64,000 bases of DNA from Schlesneria sphaerica. GTDB taxonomy: Bacteria; Planctomycetota; Planctomycetia; Planctomycetales; Planctomycetaceae. Position 1 is the stretch's first letter, and each line of letters begins with the position of its first letter. Shown piece after piece: positions 18,401-25,842 of the stretch. Location of the stretch: the NCBI RefSeq assembly GCF_044336245.1, contig NZ_CP172346.1:558001-622000 (forward strand). Direction: 5' to 3'. Position numbers and translations under genes: made by a program. Below the pieces are notes generated by a model, which saw only the letters and a program-made list of their open reading frames with translations, was not told the origin of the DNA and searched no databases.

Positions 18401-19980
18401 CCTATCGCGGCAAAAGCATCGCCGACGTGCTGGAAATGTCGATCGGGCAGGCATTGGAACTGTTCAGCAACATTCCCAAAATTCGCGGCCCGCTGTCCGT
18501 CCTGGCCGCGATCGGACTCGACTATCTTACGCTGGGACAGCCCGCCCCGACCTTGTCCGGCGGCGAAGCACAGCGCGTGAAACTGGCGGCAGAACTGTCT
18601 CGCCCCCAATCGGGCAAGACCCTGTATTTACTTGATGAACCGACGACAGGTCTTCACTTCGACGACATCCGCAAACTGCTCAAGATTCTCAACAGCCTCG
18701 TCGACGCGGGAAATACGGTCGTTGTCATTGAGCATAACCTCGATGTCATTAAAACCGTCGACTGGATCGTCGATATCGGACCGCAAGCCGGAGCCGAAGG
18801 GGGCTGGATCGTCGCGGAAGGGACTCCCGAAGACGTCGTCCAGCAGGCAGGCGAATTCGCCCATGCAGCGTCGTCCGCTACCACCAACGGTTCATCGACC
18901 CGGACCGCACATCGCAGCTTTACGGGCGAGGTTCTGGCCGGCGTGCTGGCAGAAGGGGGACGAGGCCACCGAGAGACGTTCGACGCGGAAGCCGCTCGGA
19001 AGAAACAGTCGGGCGATCTCGACCCATCCAAAATTGGTGCCGATGCCAGGATGCCATGGGAGGTCGACGGCCTCAAGTGGCATACCGTGGATGGCCTGGC
19101 CAATAATGGGCGACCGCGTCGCTGGAAAGGAAGCATCCTCGCCAGCCTGATCCAGACAATCGAGGCAACAGACGAGTTCAGTCCGCCTGACTGGAAAGAA
19201 CGAAGCACCGTTGAGATCGCTGCCAAAACGCGTAGCTTCGGCTGGTTCCTGCACGCTTATACCGGTGATGAATGGCTGCTGACGCTGAAGTTCCGACTGC
19301 CGAAACGAACCTTCGTCCAGGAAACGCTTGCCGCAGAACTGGCCCTGAAAGATGTCAACGATCTGGACGACATTCCGGTCTATAACCGTCAGCCACGTGT
19401 GCGGATCAGGCCTTCGACCAACGGTCCATTCGAAGACATTACGATCTCGATTGTTGCTCCGGAAGACACACAAAGTCCCGCGTTCAAACGATTCCTGTCG
19501 AAAGCCATCGAGGCCTTCGTCAGTCGTGCGCGCCCCGAAGCGCTCAATCTCGAAGACCTGACCCCCTGGAAAAAACTGGGCCGAAAGTGGCACCTGATGC
19601 GCAAGGGCTTCCTGCAGGGAACCATCGAATGGGAACCGGCCGTACTGGAAGACATGGCGGCGCTTCTTGAGAAACTGCTGCCGTTTGTCGAAGTCGATTG
19701 GACGAACAAGGTCGTCGTGCACTACACCCGCGGCAAGACCCCGATCGTCAGTCTGGTGACCAAGCGGCCCGCCGCTCTGGAATGCATGATCTATGTTCCG
19801 GCGGGCTCGGTTCAGTTAGGACAGATCACGGGATTCGGCATTGATCCGGAAGTCGCCCCACGCGACAAAGCGGGCCTAGACGCAGTCAAACTGCGGTTCA
19901 CCCGGCGCGAACACGTGAACTCGAAACCATTCCAGAAGTTCCTGAAGGATCTCTGGTCGAATTCTCAGGCTGAATCCTGA
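12427..19980 (+). CDS. uvrA: Tandem double UvrA (excinuclease ABC subunit A) with extra C-terminal domain
   Basis: This 2517-residue protein contains two complete UvrA units in one chain. Unit 1 covers about residues 1-1048 and unit 2 about 1104-2178. UvrA is normally about 940 residues. Each unit has two ABC ATPase modules: Walker A GVSGSGKSS three times and GPSGSGKSS once; signatures LSGGETQRIRLAGQ and LSGGEAQRVKLA, each twice. Each unit also keeps the UvrA zinc modules, including the essential GGRCEACEGNG/CPVCQGKR and GGRCETCEGNG/CDTCRGKR. Residues about 2200-2517 form an additional domain I do not recognise. UvrA recognises bulky DNA lesions in nucleotide excision repair and works as a dimer, so this chain could be a covalent dimer. 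The start at 12427 gives MPAADIVIRGAREHNLQN, the canonical opening. Whether a normal uvrA exists elsewhere is unknown. Confidence 0.93.
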   Translation: MPAADIVIRGAREHNLQNVSLTLPRNKLVVMTGVSGSGKSSLAFDTLYAEGQRRYVESLSSYARQFLGQMPKPDVDSITGLAPSISIQQKASGRNPRSTVGTITEIYDYLRVLYARVGTPSCYQCGRAITAQTRDHILDSVLRLEEGTKYQVLAPLVQRQKGEFKDLFVDLLKRGFLRARVDGKLVQLTDDLQLDKQMKHTIDVVIDRLIAGKTPRARVAEAIETALNLAERKLIISREPDMGLREGPRSSISEATSTDAVITKSSSASRKKGRSEATEEEPPEDPPSPFDQLYSCDYACTHCGISYQQPSPQLFSFNSPQGMCADCQGLGVRFDFAIDQLIPDDSLSIQKGAIVVLGKLSAVGKWRRHILKGVGRAIEVDLGLAEDSFFKSKWRDLPEAAKRLFLFGTGNRNITFTYKSGGNTWKRGGTYAGFIPELLDEYRKTRNPMRRVQLEKYMHETGCNSCQGRRLNPEASSYRLTSRSASLARTELRTLREKQFASPSAAQATPTATSKRKKPARESELTVATAVESLSLPEVCSLSTLAAWEFFGDLELSETGQFIAEEALKEIRGRLSFLLRCGLDYLTLDRTAPTLSGGETQRIRLAGQIGCGLVGVVYILDEPSIGLHPRDNVMLLDSLKDLRDQGNTVIVVEHDDETMKAADYIVDFGPGPGVRGGEIVAQGSVEDIRNSERSATGAFLSGRRSIEIPKVRRPGNGHAIEIHGATHHNLRNVSVKFPLGKFICVTGVSGSGKSSLVNDILWEVLNRDINKGTGNPGSYTQVTGLEQIDKAIDIDQSPIGRTPRSNPATYVKLFDLIRDLYTQLPESKVRGFKPGRFSFNVPGGRCEACEGNGANKLEMDFLADIWVTCPVCQGKRFNKETLEVRFKGKSVNDVLEMDIQQGLEHFENHPKLVKSLQTLHDVGMDYMKLGQPSPTLSGGEAQRVKLAKELSKRSTGKTVYILDEPTTGLHFVDIEHLLRVLHGFVEAGNTVIVVEHNLDVIKTADWVIDLGPEGGSGGGRILAEGTPEEVMNCEESHTGRALKTVPGMVPASTPRGKKKVSKVNANKEEVTALAPYSALAAGAPRWQTSVALSEAPDGADTSIVVRGAAQHNLQHLDLKIPRDQMSVFCGPSGSGKSSLAMDTLYAEGQRRYVESLSSYARQFLGQMPKPRVEHIHGLQPSIAIEQKTVGNTPRSTVGTVTEIYDYLRILYARLGTQFCPDCGIAVKSQTVDDVIERLLETVPADDASSTDGQTAPAASKGTRVLILAPQEVTVGQQYSKLWERLAEQGYRRVRIDGVTHALDSVPEIDRKRKHNVEIVVDRITLSRAGRSRLAESVELAFDIGKGLIRVAFVDEDRDEKKWKVQPFSLFRACESCGRGFEELAPHNFSFNSPLGWCHSCEGIGVQQGTNLGALISDQTRSLAQGSVSAWPDPAKSPLFRQMLASMAKECDIPLDVPFSQLDAAQQRAVLFGTGDTWIPLSLGSPDQASTVKKGAKDKSPRGTLRFQYKGLYPAIEQAASLSYEYRMKFFELVGEVPCAACQGSRLRDDASAVKLMTPRKGIAADVPPADSRTSHSHLDGNVGKTLKQLCDLPLRETLEYLNNLNLTPSQKRIAGDLLDEATSRLKFLVDVGLHYLTLGRTLPTLSGGETQRIRLAGQIGRALTGVLYVLDEPTIGLHPSDNGRLLSALIKLRDLGNTVVMVEHDREVIQAADRLYDFGPGAGRFGGTVTAQGSPAEINQSELSLTGKFLSGREEIKIPLERRMQRIGATSTETPQTGPAPKKSRKKASKSAAAPPAETLSVVASPQSGRPGSIHDTYQVPPGGGWLELLGARQHNLRNVDLRIPLGTLTAVTGVSGSGKSSLIDDTLARAISRKLNRATAQAGPYDELNGLEFLSKIIVVDQQPLGTTPASNPATYTGVFEHIRELFSRLPEAKVRGYSATRFSFNRTGGRCETCEGNGQKLIEMHFLPDVWVECDTCRGKRYNAETLAVTYRGKSIADVLEMSIGQALELFSNIPKIRGPLSVLAAIGLDYLTLGQPAPTLSGGEAQRVKLAAELSRPQSGKTLYLLDEPTTGLHFDDIRKLLKILNSLVDAGNTVVVIEHNLDVIKTVDWIVDIGPQAGAEGGWIVAEGTPEDVVQQAGEFAHAASSATTNGSSTRTAHRSFTGEVLAGVLAEGGRGHRETFDAEAARKKQSGDLDPSKIGADARMPWEVDGLKWHTVDGLANNGRPRRWKGSILASLIQTIEATDEFSPPDWKERSTVEIAAKTRSFGWFLHAYTGDEWLLTLKFRLPKRTFVQETLAAELALKDVNDLDDIPVYNRQPRVRIRPSTNGPFEDITISIVAPEDTQSPAFKRFLSKAIEAFVSRARPEALNLEDLTPWKKLGRKWHLMRKGFLQGTIEWEPAVLEDMAALLEKLLPFVEVDWTNKVVVHYTRGKTPIVSLVTKRPAALECMIYVPAGSVQLGQITGFGIDPEVAPRDKAGLDAVKLRFTRREHVNSKPFQKFLKDLWSNSQAES

Positions 19981-20152
19981 CGCAGCCCTGACGTGAACGT
20001 GCGGCGTGCGATTTCTGACCGCCAGTCCGGTATGATCCCGACGTCGCATTGTTGCCCCGTCGGACCGGACCTGGCGTTGCGCCTTGCCGCGCTCACCGCA
20101 CAAGTGCGCATCCCGGATGTCGGTCGGGCTCGTCTCCCAAGAGCAAATTTCG

Positions 20153-21577
20153 ATGGCACGCTACTTTCATTTCAAAACCGCGGACGAACTGGTTCAGAAG
20201 GCGAAGGAACTGGGGAGCGATTTGCCCTCGTCTGCCGACTTCTCACCTCTCTTCGAACCGGCGACGGTCGGCCGGCTGCATGTCGGGAATCGGTTCTGCA
20301 TCCAGCCGATGGAAGGGTGTGACGGGACACTCGACGGAGCCCCTGACGAACTGACCTACCGTCGCTATCGCCGGTTCGGCGGTGGGGGCGCGAAGCTGAT
20401 CTGGGGCGAGGCGACAGCCATCGCAGAAGATGCCCGAATGAATCCCCGCCAGCTCTGGCTGCATGAAGGGAGCGCCAGTGCGATTGAGCAGATGCTGGAC
20501 GGCTGTCGCGCTGCTCACCGTGACGTCTATGGTTCCGACAGCGGCCTGGTGATCGGACTCCAACTGACGCATTCAGGACGATACTGCTTTCGTCGTCCAC
20601 AGATCGCCATGCACGATCCGTTGCTCGATCCGTTCACCCTGGACAAATCGACCGGCAAAACGATTGACGCCTCGTTCCCGCTGCTCAGTGATGATGATCT
20701 GAAGCGAATCGAAGACCAGTACCTCGTTGCGGCGAAACTGGCTGCCCGAATCGGCTGTGACTTCATCGATATCAAACAATGCCATCGATACCTGCTGTCG
20801 GAATTGCTCGCCGCGACCAACCGGCCAGGCGAATACGGCGGTAGCCTCGAGAATCGAACCCGGCTGGTACGGAACATCATCCGACGTTGCCGGGATGAAG
20901 TTCCTTCCATCGAAATCGGGTCACGCATCGGTGTCTACGATGGCATCCCCTATCGCAAAGATGCTGACGGCGTAGGCATCCCTGTCCCTCATACAGGGCC
21001 CCTAATGACGAGTTTCGGCGTTGATCCACACGATCACACCCGCTGGAAACCGGATGAGCCCCTGCAGGTGGCACGCTGGCTCGCGGAAGAGGGCGTTTCA
21101 CTGCTCAATGTCACTATGGGAAATCCTTATGCGAACCCACATGTCCTCCGTCCTGCGGACTATCCGCCGATGGATGGGTATCTCGCTCCCGAACACCCAT
21201 TAATCGGCGTTTTACGCCACTTTGAGGCCACGGCCCTGATCCAGCGTTCGCTACCCCACGTTTACGTTGTGGGAAGTGCATATAGTTGGTTGCAGGAGCT
21301 CGCGATTCATATTGCTGCCGGAAACGTGACGCAGAAACGTTGTTCGTTTGTCGGTTTGGGGCGGGCAACGCTCTCACAACCCGACTTCGTACAGCAACTT
21401 GAGACGCATGGACGGCTGAGTCGTAAGACCACCTGCCGCACCTTTTCGTACTGTACAAACATGATGAGAACGAAAGATCACCCGCTGGGTCAGTCTCCGA
21501 CAGGTTGTCCTCCGTTCGACAAAGAGACCTACGGGCCGATCTGGAAAAACATTCTCGAGAAGAAAAAGGGCACGTAA
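20153..21577 (+). CDS. NADH:flavin oxidoreductase, Old Yellow Enzyme family
   Basis: This 474-residue protein has the OYE TIM-barrel signatures: FCIQPMEGCDG early, GLQLTHSGRYC with the active-site His region, CDFIDIKQCHRYLLSELL, then the strong family motif NRPGEYGGSLENRTRLVRNI and the FMN-binding strands VGLGRATL near the end. These enzymes use FMN and NAD(P)H to reduce activated C=C bonds. It lacks the C-terminal FAD/NAD domain of the 2,4-dienoyl-CoA reductase type. A late CRTFSYCTN segment might hint at an Fe-S site but lacks the full Cys pattern. The start at 20153 (MARYFHFKTADELV) is preferred. It follows uvrA by 172 bases. Confidence 0.85.
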   Translation: MARYFHFKTADELVQKAKELGSDLPSSADFSPLFEPATVGRLHVGNRFCIQPMEGCDGTLDGAPDELTYRRYRRFGGGGAKLIWGEATAIAEDARMNPRQLWLHEGSASAIEQMLDGCRAAHRDVYGSDSGLVIGLQLTHSGRYCFRRPQIAMHDPLLDPFTLDKSTGKTIDASFPLLSDDDLKRIEDQYLVAAKLAARIGCDFIDIKQCHRYLLSELLAATNRPGEYGGSLENRTRLVRNIIRRCRDEVPSIEIGSRIGVYDGIPYRKDADGVGIPVPHTGPLMTSFGVDPHDHTRWKPDEPLQVARWLAEEGVSLLNVTMGNPYANPHVLRPADYPPMDGYLAPEHPLIGVLRHFEATALIQRSLPHVYVVGSAYSWLQELAIHIAAGNVTQKRCSFVGLGRATLSQPDFVQQLETHGRLSRKTTCRTFSYCTNMMRTKDHPLGQSPTGCPPFDKETYGPIWKNILEKKKGT

Positions 21578-21774
21578 TTTTCATAGACGAGAGAGAAGTC
21601 TGTCAAAATTCATCGATCAACCAAACTTTTCCGACGAATATTTCAGGAACGATTTTGCGGTAAGAATGCCCAAAGCCACCTTGCACACCCGAACAGATCA
21701 ACCTATTTTTGTGTGATCGCACGGATGCGAAGGCCGTGAAATTCTTCATGATTTTTTCTAAGGAGCTGGACTTC

Positions 21775-23469
21775 ATGATGAGGCTTCAACTCAGCCACTC
21801 GTGGCACATTCGTCGACACGGTTACTGTGCACTCGTAACTCTGCTGTTTCTCAGCGTGTTCACTACCATGTCCTCACAGTCGCACGCCGCCGATTTCCAG
21901 ACGGAAAACGATCCCCTGTATACGAAGTCCGGGTCGCTCGTCATCTGTGGTGGTGGGGTTCTGCCCCATACGCTCCTCGACCGCTTCATCGAGCTCGGGG
22001 GTGGTCCTGACGCCCATGTCGTGATTATCCCCTCAGCCAGCGTGATCGCCGATACCGACATTCACGCACGCATGTCAGGCTGGTACGACCGGCTTGCCGA
22101 TAATGGCTTCGCATCTCTCCAGATTCTGCACACTCGTTCACGAATGGAAGCAGATGATGAAAATTTCTCCCAGATTCTCGATCTTGCCACCGCCGTCTGG
22201 TTCATCGGGGGAAATCAGAACTGGCTGGCGCAGACTTACGTCGGTACCCGCACCGAAGAACGGTTGCACAATGTTTTAGCACGCGGTGGCGTAATTGGTG
22301 GCACTTCCGCAGGAGCCGCGATTATGTCGCGGAGCATGATTGCCGACGGGAAAGTCGAGCCACTGCTCTCTTCGGGACTCGGGTTCCTGCCCGGAACCAT
22401 CGTCGATCAGCACTTCAAGAAGAGAAACCGCCAGGAGCGACTCATGCGCGCCCTGCAGTTGCGTCCCGGTATGGTTGGCTTCGGCATTGACGAAGGAACA
22501 GCCCTGATCGTGCAGGGGCGGTCGCTGGAAGTCATCGGCGAATCCGACGTCTCGATCTGCCTGTCCCCTTCCACAAAACGGCCTGCCCGTATCGAGTCAC
22601 TGACTCCCGGACATAAGGCCGACCTGATCGCGCTGAAGCGTGCCGCAAACTCACGTGTCGATACGCTCATCGCGTCAACCGACCGTCACGTCCCCGATGT
22701 TCAGAACGGAACCCTGGTGATCGCTGGGGGTGGCCCCACCCCGAAAGAAGTCATCGACTCATTCCTGGAAGCGGCGGGAGGAATCGAAGCCCCGATCGTC
22801 GTCGTCTCGAATGCCTTGGGTGACTATCCTCCCGAGCAGCGCGAAGTCTGCGGCTGGCTACAGGACGCAGGTGCCAGAAACGTCACCATGCTGCACGCAA
22901 GAAGTGGCGAAGAACTCTCAAGCCCCAGCCTGATTGCTCTGCTGAAAGCCGCTCGCGGAGTCTGGTTCACCGGTGGCCGACAGTGGCGATTGGTGGATGC
23001 CTACATGGACACCAATGTCGAGGAACTGTTCCACGATGTTCTGCGTCGAGGTGGGGTCATCGGTGGAACCTCGGCCGGTGCGACGATTCAGGGTGAGTAT
23101 CTCGTCCGCGGTAATCCACTCGGAAATGAAGAGATCATGTGCGAAGGCTACGACCGCGGGTTCGGTTTTCTCCCGGGAGTTGCCATCGACCAGCACTTCA
23201 CCGAACGCAAACGGCATAACGAAATGGTGGAACTCAAGAAGACTCATCCCGAGCTGATCGGCCTGGGTGTTGACGAATCCACCGCACTCATCGTCCGAGG
23301 TTCTACGATGCAGGTGGTAGGGAAACATCAGGTCACCGTCTTCGACAGCCCCACGGACTCGTCAATCGAAACACCCGAATTCGCGATCCTGAAATCGGGC
23401 GATCGCTATGACCTGCGTCAGCATCGTCGCGTCGAAACAGCCCTTGCTGAGGCCGACACGCCCAAATAA
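21775..23469 (+). CDS. Secreted tandem cyanophycinase-like (S51) protein
   Basis: This 564-residue protein starts at ATG 21775 with AAGGAG 9 bases before. An N-terminal signal peptide ends near SQSHAADF. Two peptidase S51/cyanophycinase domains follow in tandem (about residues 35-275 and 320-545). Both carry the nucleophile elbow GGTSAGA, the GGNQNWL/GGRQWRL loop and FLPG-x-x-x-DQHF with the catalytic His. Both copies look catalytically complete. Cyanophycinases cut multi-L-arginyl-poly-aspartate into dipeptides; export suggests use of polymer from other cells. No cyanophycin synthetase lies nearby. The true substrate could be another peptide. Confidence 0.85.
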   Translation: MMRLQLSHSWHIRRHGYCALVTLLFLSVFTTMSSQSHAADFQTENDPLYTKSGSLVICGGGVLPHTLLDRFIELGGGPDAHVVIIPSASVIADTDIHARMSGWYDRLADNGFASLQILHTRSRMEADDENFSQILDLATAVWFIGGNQNWLAQTYVGTRTEERLHNVLARGGVIGGTSAGAAIMSRSMIADGKVEPLLSSGLGFLPGTIVDQHFKKRNRQERLMRALQLRPGMVGFGIDEGTALIVQGRSLEVIGESDVSICLSPSTKRPARIESLTPGHKADLIALKRAANSRVDTLIASTDRHVPDVQNGTLVIAGGGPTPKEVIDSFLEAAGGIEAPIVVVSNALGDYPPEQREVCGWLQDAGARNVTMLHARSGEELSSPSLIALLKAARGVWFTGGRQWRLVDAYMDTNVEELFHDVLRRGGVIGGTSAGATIQGEYLVRGNPLGNEEIMCEGYDRGFGFLPGVAIDQHFTERKRHNEMVELKKTHPELIGLGVDESTALIVRGSTMQVVGKHQVTVFDSPTDSSIETPEFAILKSGDRYDLRQHRRVETALAEADTPK

Positions 23470-23539
23470 CTCAGCCACGTCCCCTTTCGGGAATCGTAAG
23501 AGGACTCCGGCCGCATCAGTTCCAGCGGCCGGCATCCAC

Positions 23540-23576
23540 GCTGCTTGTCCCTCCCCCGGACAGGCAGCGTTTTTTA
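23540..23576 (+). terminator. Intrinsic terminator after the cyanophycinase gene
   Basis: An 11-bp stem GCTGCTTGTCC / GGACAGGCAGC with one G-U pair and a 7-base loop is followed by six T (23570-23575). It lies between two genes that end facing each other. Confidence 0.8.
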
Positions 23577-23614
23577 TTCCCGCTCCCCGCCCGGAGCGTC
23601 GCGCGCAGCGGTCA

Positions 23615-24697
23615 TCAATGCGCCGGAGCCGCCAGACGCAACAACCGTGACAGGTCCTGGCAGAGCGATTCCAGCACCAGCGGAACCGCCACGTTCTGAT
23701 CCACATGGATCGCGGCCTCAACGCACCGTTCAATTAGCCCCCCGACGACCTCGACATCGTCTGACTGGGTCATCAGTCGATTCACAAACTGCGACACTTC
23801 GGCCGAAAATGGAACCGACTCGGTCGGCCCCTGGCCGATCTGCCACACCGCCATGCGAAAGAACTCGACGAGAAACCGAATCAGCCATTGGGCGTTGATC
23901 CGCTGCACTGATGTCTCGGAACTGATCTTGCCAATTCCCTCCAGCAGCGACTTTGCCAACCCTAATCCGCTGAAACTCACTTGCGCAAGTTGCCGATACA
24001 GCAGTGTTCGCAGCTCACGAAGCTCAGGCTCCAGCAGTTGCGTGGCCGTGGTGAGACTCCCTTCGCTCAGTGCGGCCGCAAAGTTGACGTCGTCGTCTGA
24101 CTGAGCCAACTGCTGCTCGATCAGCATCGCACGGATATCCTCGGTTTCCAATGGCGAGAACCGCACAAGCTGGCATCGCGATCGGATCGTCGATAAGAGT
24201 GCATCCAGGTTCGACGCGATCAAAATGAGAATGGCCCGTTCAGGGGGCTCTTCAAGCGTCTTGAGAAACGCGTTCGCACTGGCATCGTTCATCGTGTCAG
24301 CGTCATCGACGATGGCGACCTTGCGAGACCCCGGAAGTGGCGCCAGAGAGAGATCGTGACATAACCCCTCCTGCCCTCGCCGCTCTTCAGGCCCCAGCAG
24401 CAAAGCAATCGGCAACTCTCGCTTACCTTCGGGACACCCGACGGCGAGGAAATCAGGATGAGCCCCCGCGAGGAATGGCTTGCAGCCCGCACATTGGCCA
24501 CATGCTTCGAGCGGGTCCTCACCGGGATTCTGGCACAACAGTGCATGCGCCAGCAGTTGAGCAAACTTGCGTTTACCGATTCCCGAGGGACCGACGAAGA
24601 GATACGCCTGGGAAAGCCGGTTACGGCGAATCGTCCGGCGAAACATTTCTTTTTGTTCGGCATGCCCACGGAGCGGTGACCAGATCGACATTGACAA
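23615..24697 (-). CDS. holB: DNA polymerase III delta' subunit
   Basis: This 360-residue AAA+ protein begins with the clamp-loader pattern WSPLRGHAEQKEMFRR and AYLFVGPSGIGKRKFAQLLAH (Walker A residues 36-43). The delta' zinc cluster follows (Cys55, then CGQCAGC at 66-72), then KVAIVDDADTMNDASANAFLKTLEEPP (Walker B region) and the SRC sensor motif in STIRSRCQ. Delta' is part of the clamp loader that places the sliding clamp at primer-template junctions. The usual neighbour tmk is not adjacent. Its start lies 347 bases downstream of the Thg1-like stop, on the same strand. Confidence 0.9.
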   Translation of the reverse strand: MSMSIWSPLRGHAEQKEMFRRTIRRNRLSQAYLFVGPSGIGKRKFAQLLAHALLCQNPGEDPLEACGQCAGCKPFLAGAHPDFLAVGCPEGKRELPIALLLGPEERRGQEGLCHDLSLAPLPGSRKVAIVDDADTMNDASANAFLKTLEEPPERAILILIASNLDALLSTIRSRCQLVRFSPLETEDIRAMLIEQQLAQSDDDVNFAAALSEGSLTTATQLLEPELRELRTLLYRQLAQVSFSGLGLAKSLLEGIGKISSETSVQRINAQWLIRFLVEFFRMAVWQIGQGPTESVPFSAEVSQFVNRLMTQSDDVEVVGGLIERCVEAAIHVDQNVAVPLVLESLCQDLSRLLRLAAPAH

Positions 24698-25044
24698 TCC
24701 TGCAAGTTCAAAGTGAAAAGCAGTCGCATCGTATCGCAGACCACTTCTCCCCCGCTACCGCAGACAACAGTCCGGGATCACTCTTCCACTGCACCACGGA
24801 ATCGTGGTTCGTTTGCGGCCTCACAGGCTTCTTGGCCGCTGATTCTCGGCTGCGCCGTAGCCTCGGTCAGCAACTGTCGGGACCGTCTGCGGCTCCCAAT
24901 CCCCTGCGGAACGTTTACAGGCCGTCCGTATCGACCCGTCGTCACATCCCGCGGCTGCGCTGGAGGCCTGTGTGAACCCGGCGAACGATCGCTTCGAATT
25001 CCAGGCCCCGAGATGGCGCGAATCCTGTGTCAGCTCCAACGGGA
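24698..25044. other. Intergenic gap without a supported gene
   Basis: Between holB and the Thg1-like gene I see no gene I can support on either strand. A plus-strand frame starting at 24713 includes a lipobox-like LILGC, but it lacks a ribosome site and runs antisense into the Thg1-like gene. A promoter for holB probably lies here; no clear -10/-35 pair was found. Confidence 0.4.
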
Positions 25045-25842
25045 TTACGAAAGATTGATCTTTTCCGCCCTCTCGTCGTTGGCGGGCTTCGTGATCAGGG
25101 CTTCGATGTACCGACTGTACTCATCCTTCATCGGCAAGTCGAAGTTGCGTTTGATCCGTTGTCGCCGCACCGCGACTTCGTCCCCAGTCTTCCGATTTGT
25201 GGTCACCAGTTCGACCGACTCCCAGGAAAGTCCAACTCCTCGCTTTTGCCAGTTGGGAAGATCATTGAAGTTGATCCCTTGCTGGAAAAGAAATTCGTTC
25301 ATCTGACCCACGGACAGTCCGTAACTTTTCGCGGTAGCGGCCCGCTGATCGAGCCCCTGCTTTCGACTCATCCAATAGCAGTGCGCACTCATCGCGTTGC
25401 GTGCCGCGTCCTCATTTCTCCAACGAAAGTAATCCACTACCAGGCCGATGTTGGGCAACTGCGAAATACGGCAGTCAAACGTCGCAACATTCCCGAGCAG
25501 CAGCGAGAACCGGGCGCTCGCTTCGCCTGCCAGCGTGGAATTAAACTTTCGCAACTTCCGTCCAAACTGCCGCTCATCGAGATCGAACAGCAATGAAATC
25601 TCGTCACTTTGCGTATAGGCATAGATCACCCGGAAGCCGCAGGTCATCAGCCCCTCAGCCGTCGTGACCATCAAATCTCGGAACCGTAGATCGAAGGGTG
25701 CCTCAAACTTGCAGATTTCCTTGGTCAGACGAGTGAAACTACGACCATCCAGGCGGGCGACCATGTGAACACCCGGTAGCACGCAATAATCGGCGACCGT
25801 TTCGTAGACCCGCATCTTCCGATCGAGGTCGTCAAACTTCAT
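25045..25842 (-). CDS. Thg1-like 3'-5' polymerase (tRNA-His guanylyltransferase family)
   Basis: This 265-residue protein has the hallmarks of the Thg1 family: HMVARLDGRSFTRLT with the metal-binding Asp32, KFEAPFDLRFRDLM, and AYTQSDEISLLF with the catalytic Asp80/Glu81. YFRWRNEDAARNAMSAHCYW follows. The eukaryotic HINNLYN motif is absent, as in bacterial Thg1-like proteins (TLPs), which prefer template-dependent repair of 5'-truncated tRNAs over G-1 addition. The start at 25842 follows AGGA by a suitable distance. It overlaps the upstream kinase gene by 11 bases, so the two are surely co-expressed. The RNA substrate here is inferred. Confidence 0.88.
   Translation of the reverse strand: MKFDDLDRKMRVYETVADYCVLPGVHMVARLDGRSFTRLTKEICKFEAPFDLRFRDLMVTTAEGLMTCGFRVIYAYTQSDEISLLFDLDERQFGRKLRKFNSTLAGEASARFSLLLGNVATFDCRISQLPNIGLVVDYFRWRNEDAARNAMSAHCYWMSRKQGLDQRAATAKSYGLSVGQMNEFLFQQGINFNDLPNWQKRGVGLSWESVELVTTNRKTGDEVAVRRQRIKRNFDLPMKDEYSRYIEALITKPANDERAEKINLS

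Noticed and set aside
24713..25306. Plus-strand frame with a lipobox-like LILGC
   Set aside because: No ribosome site, and it runs antisense into the Thg1-like gene.
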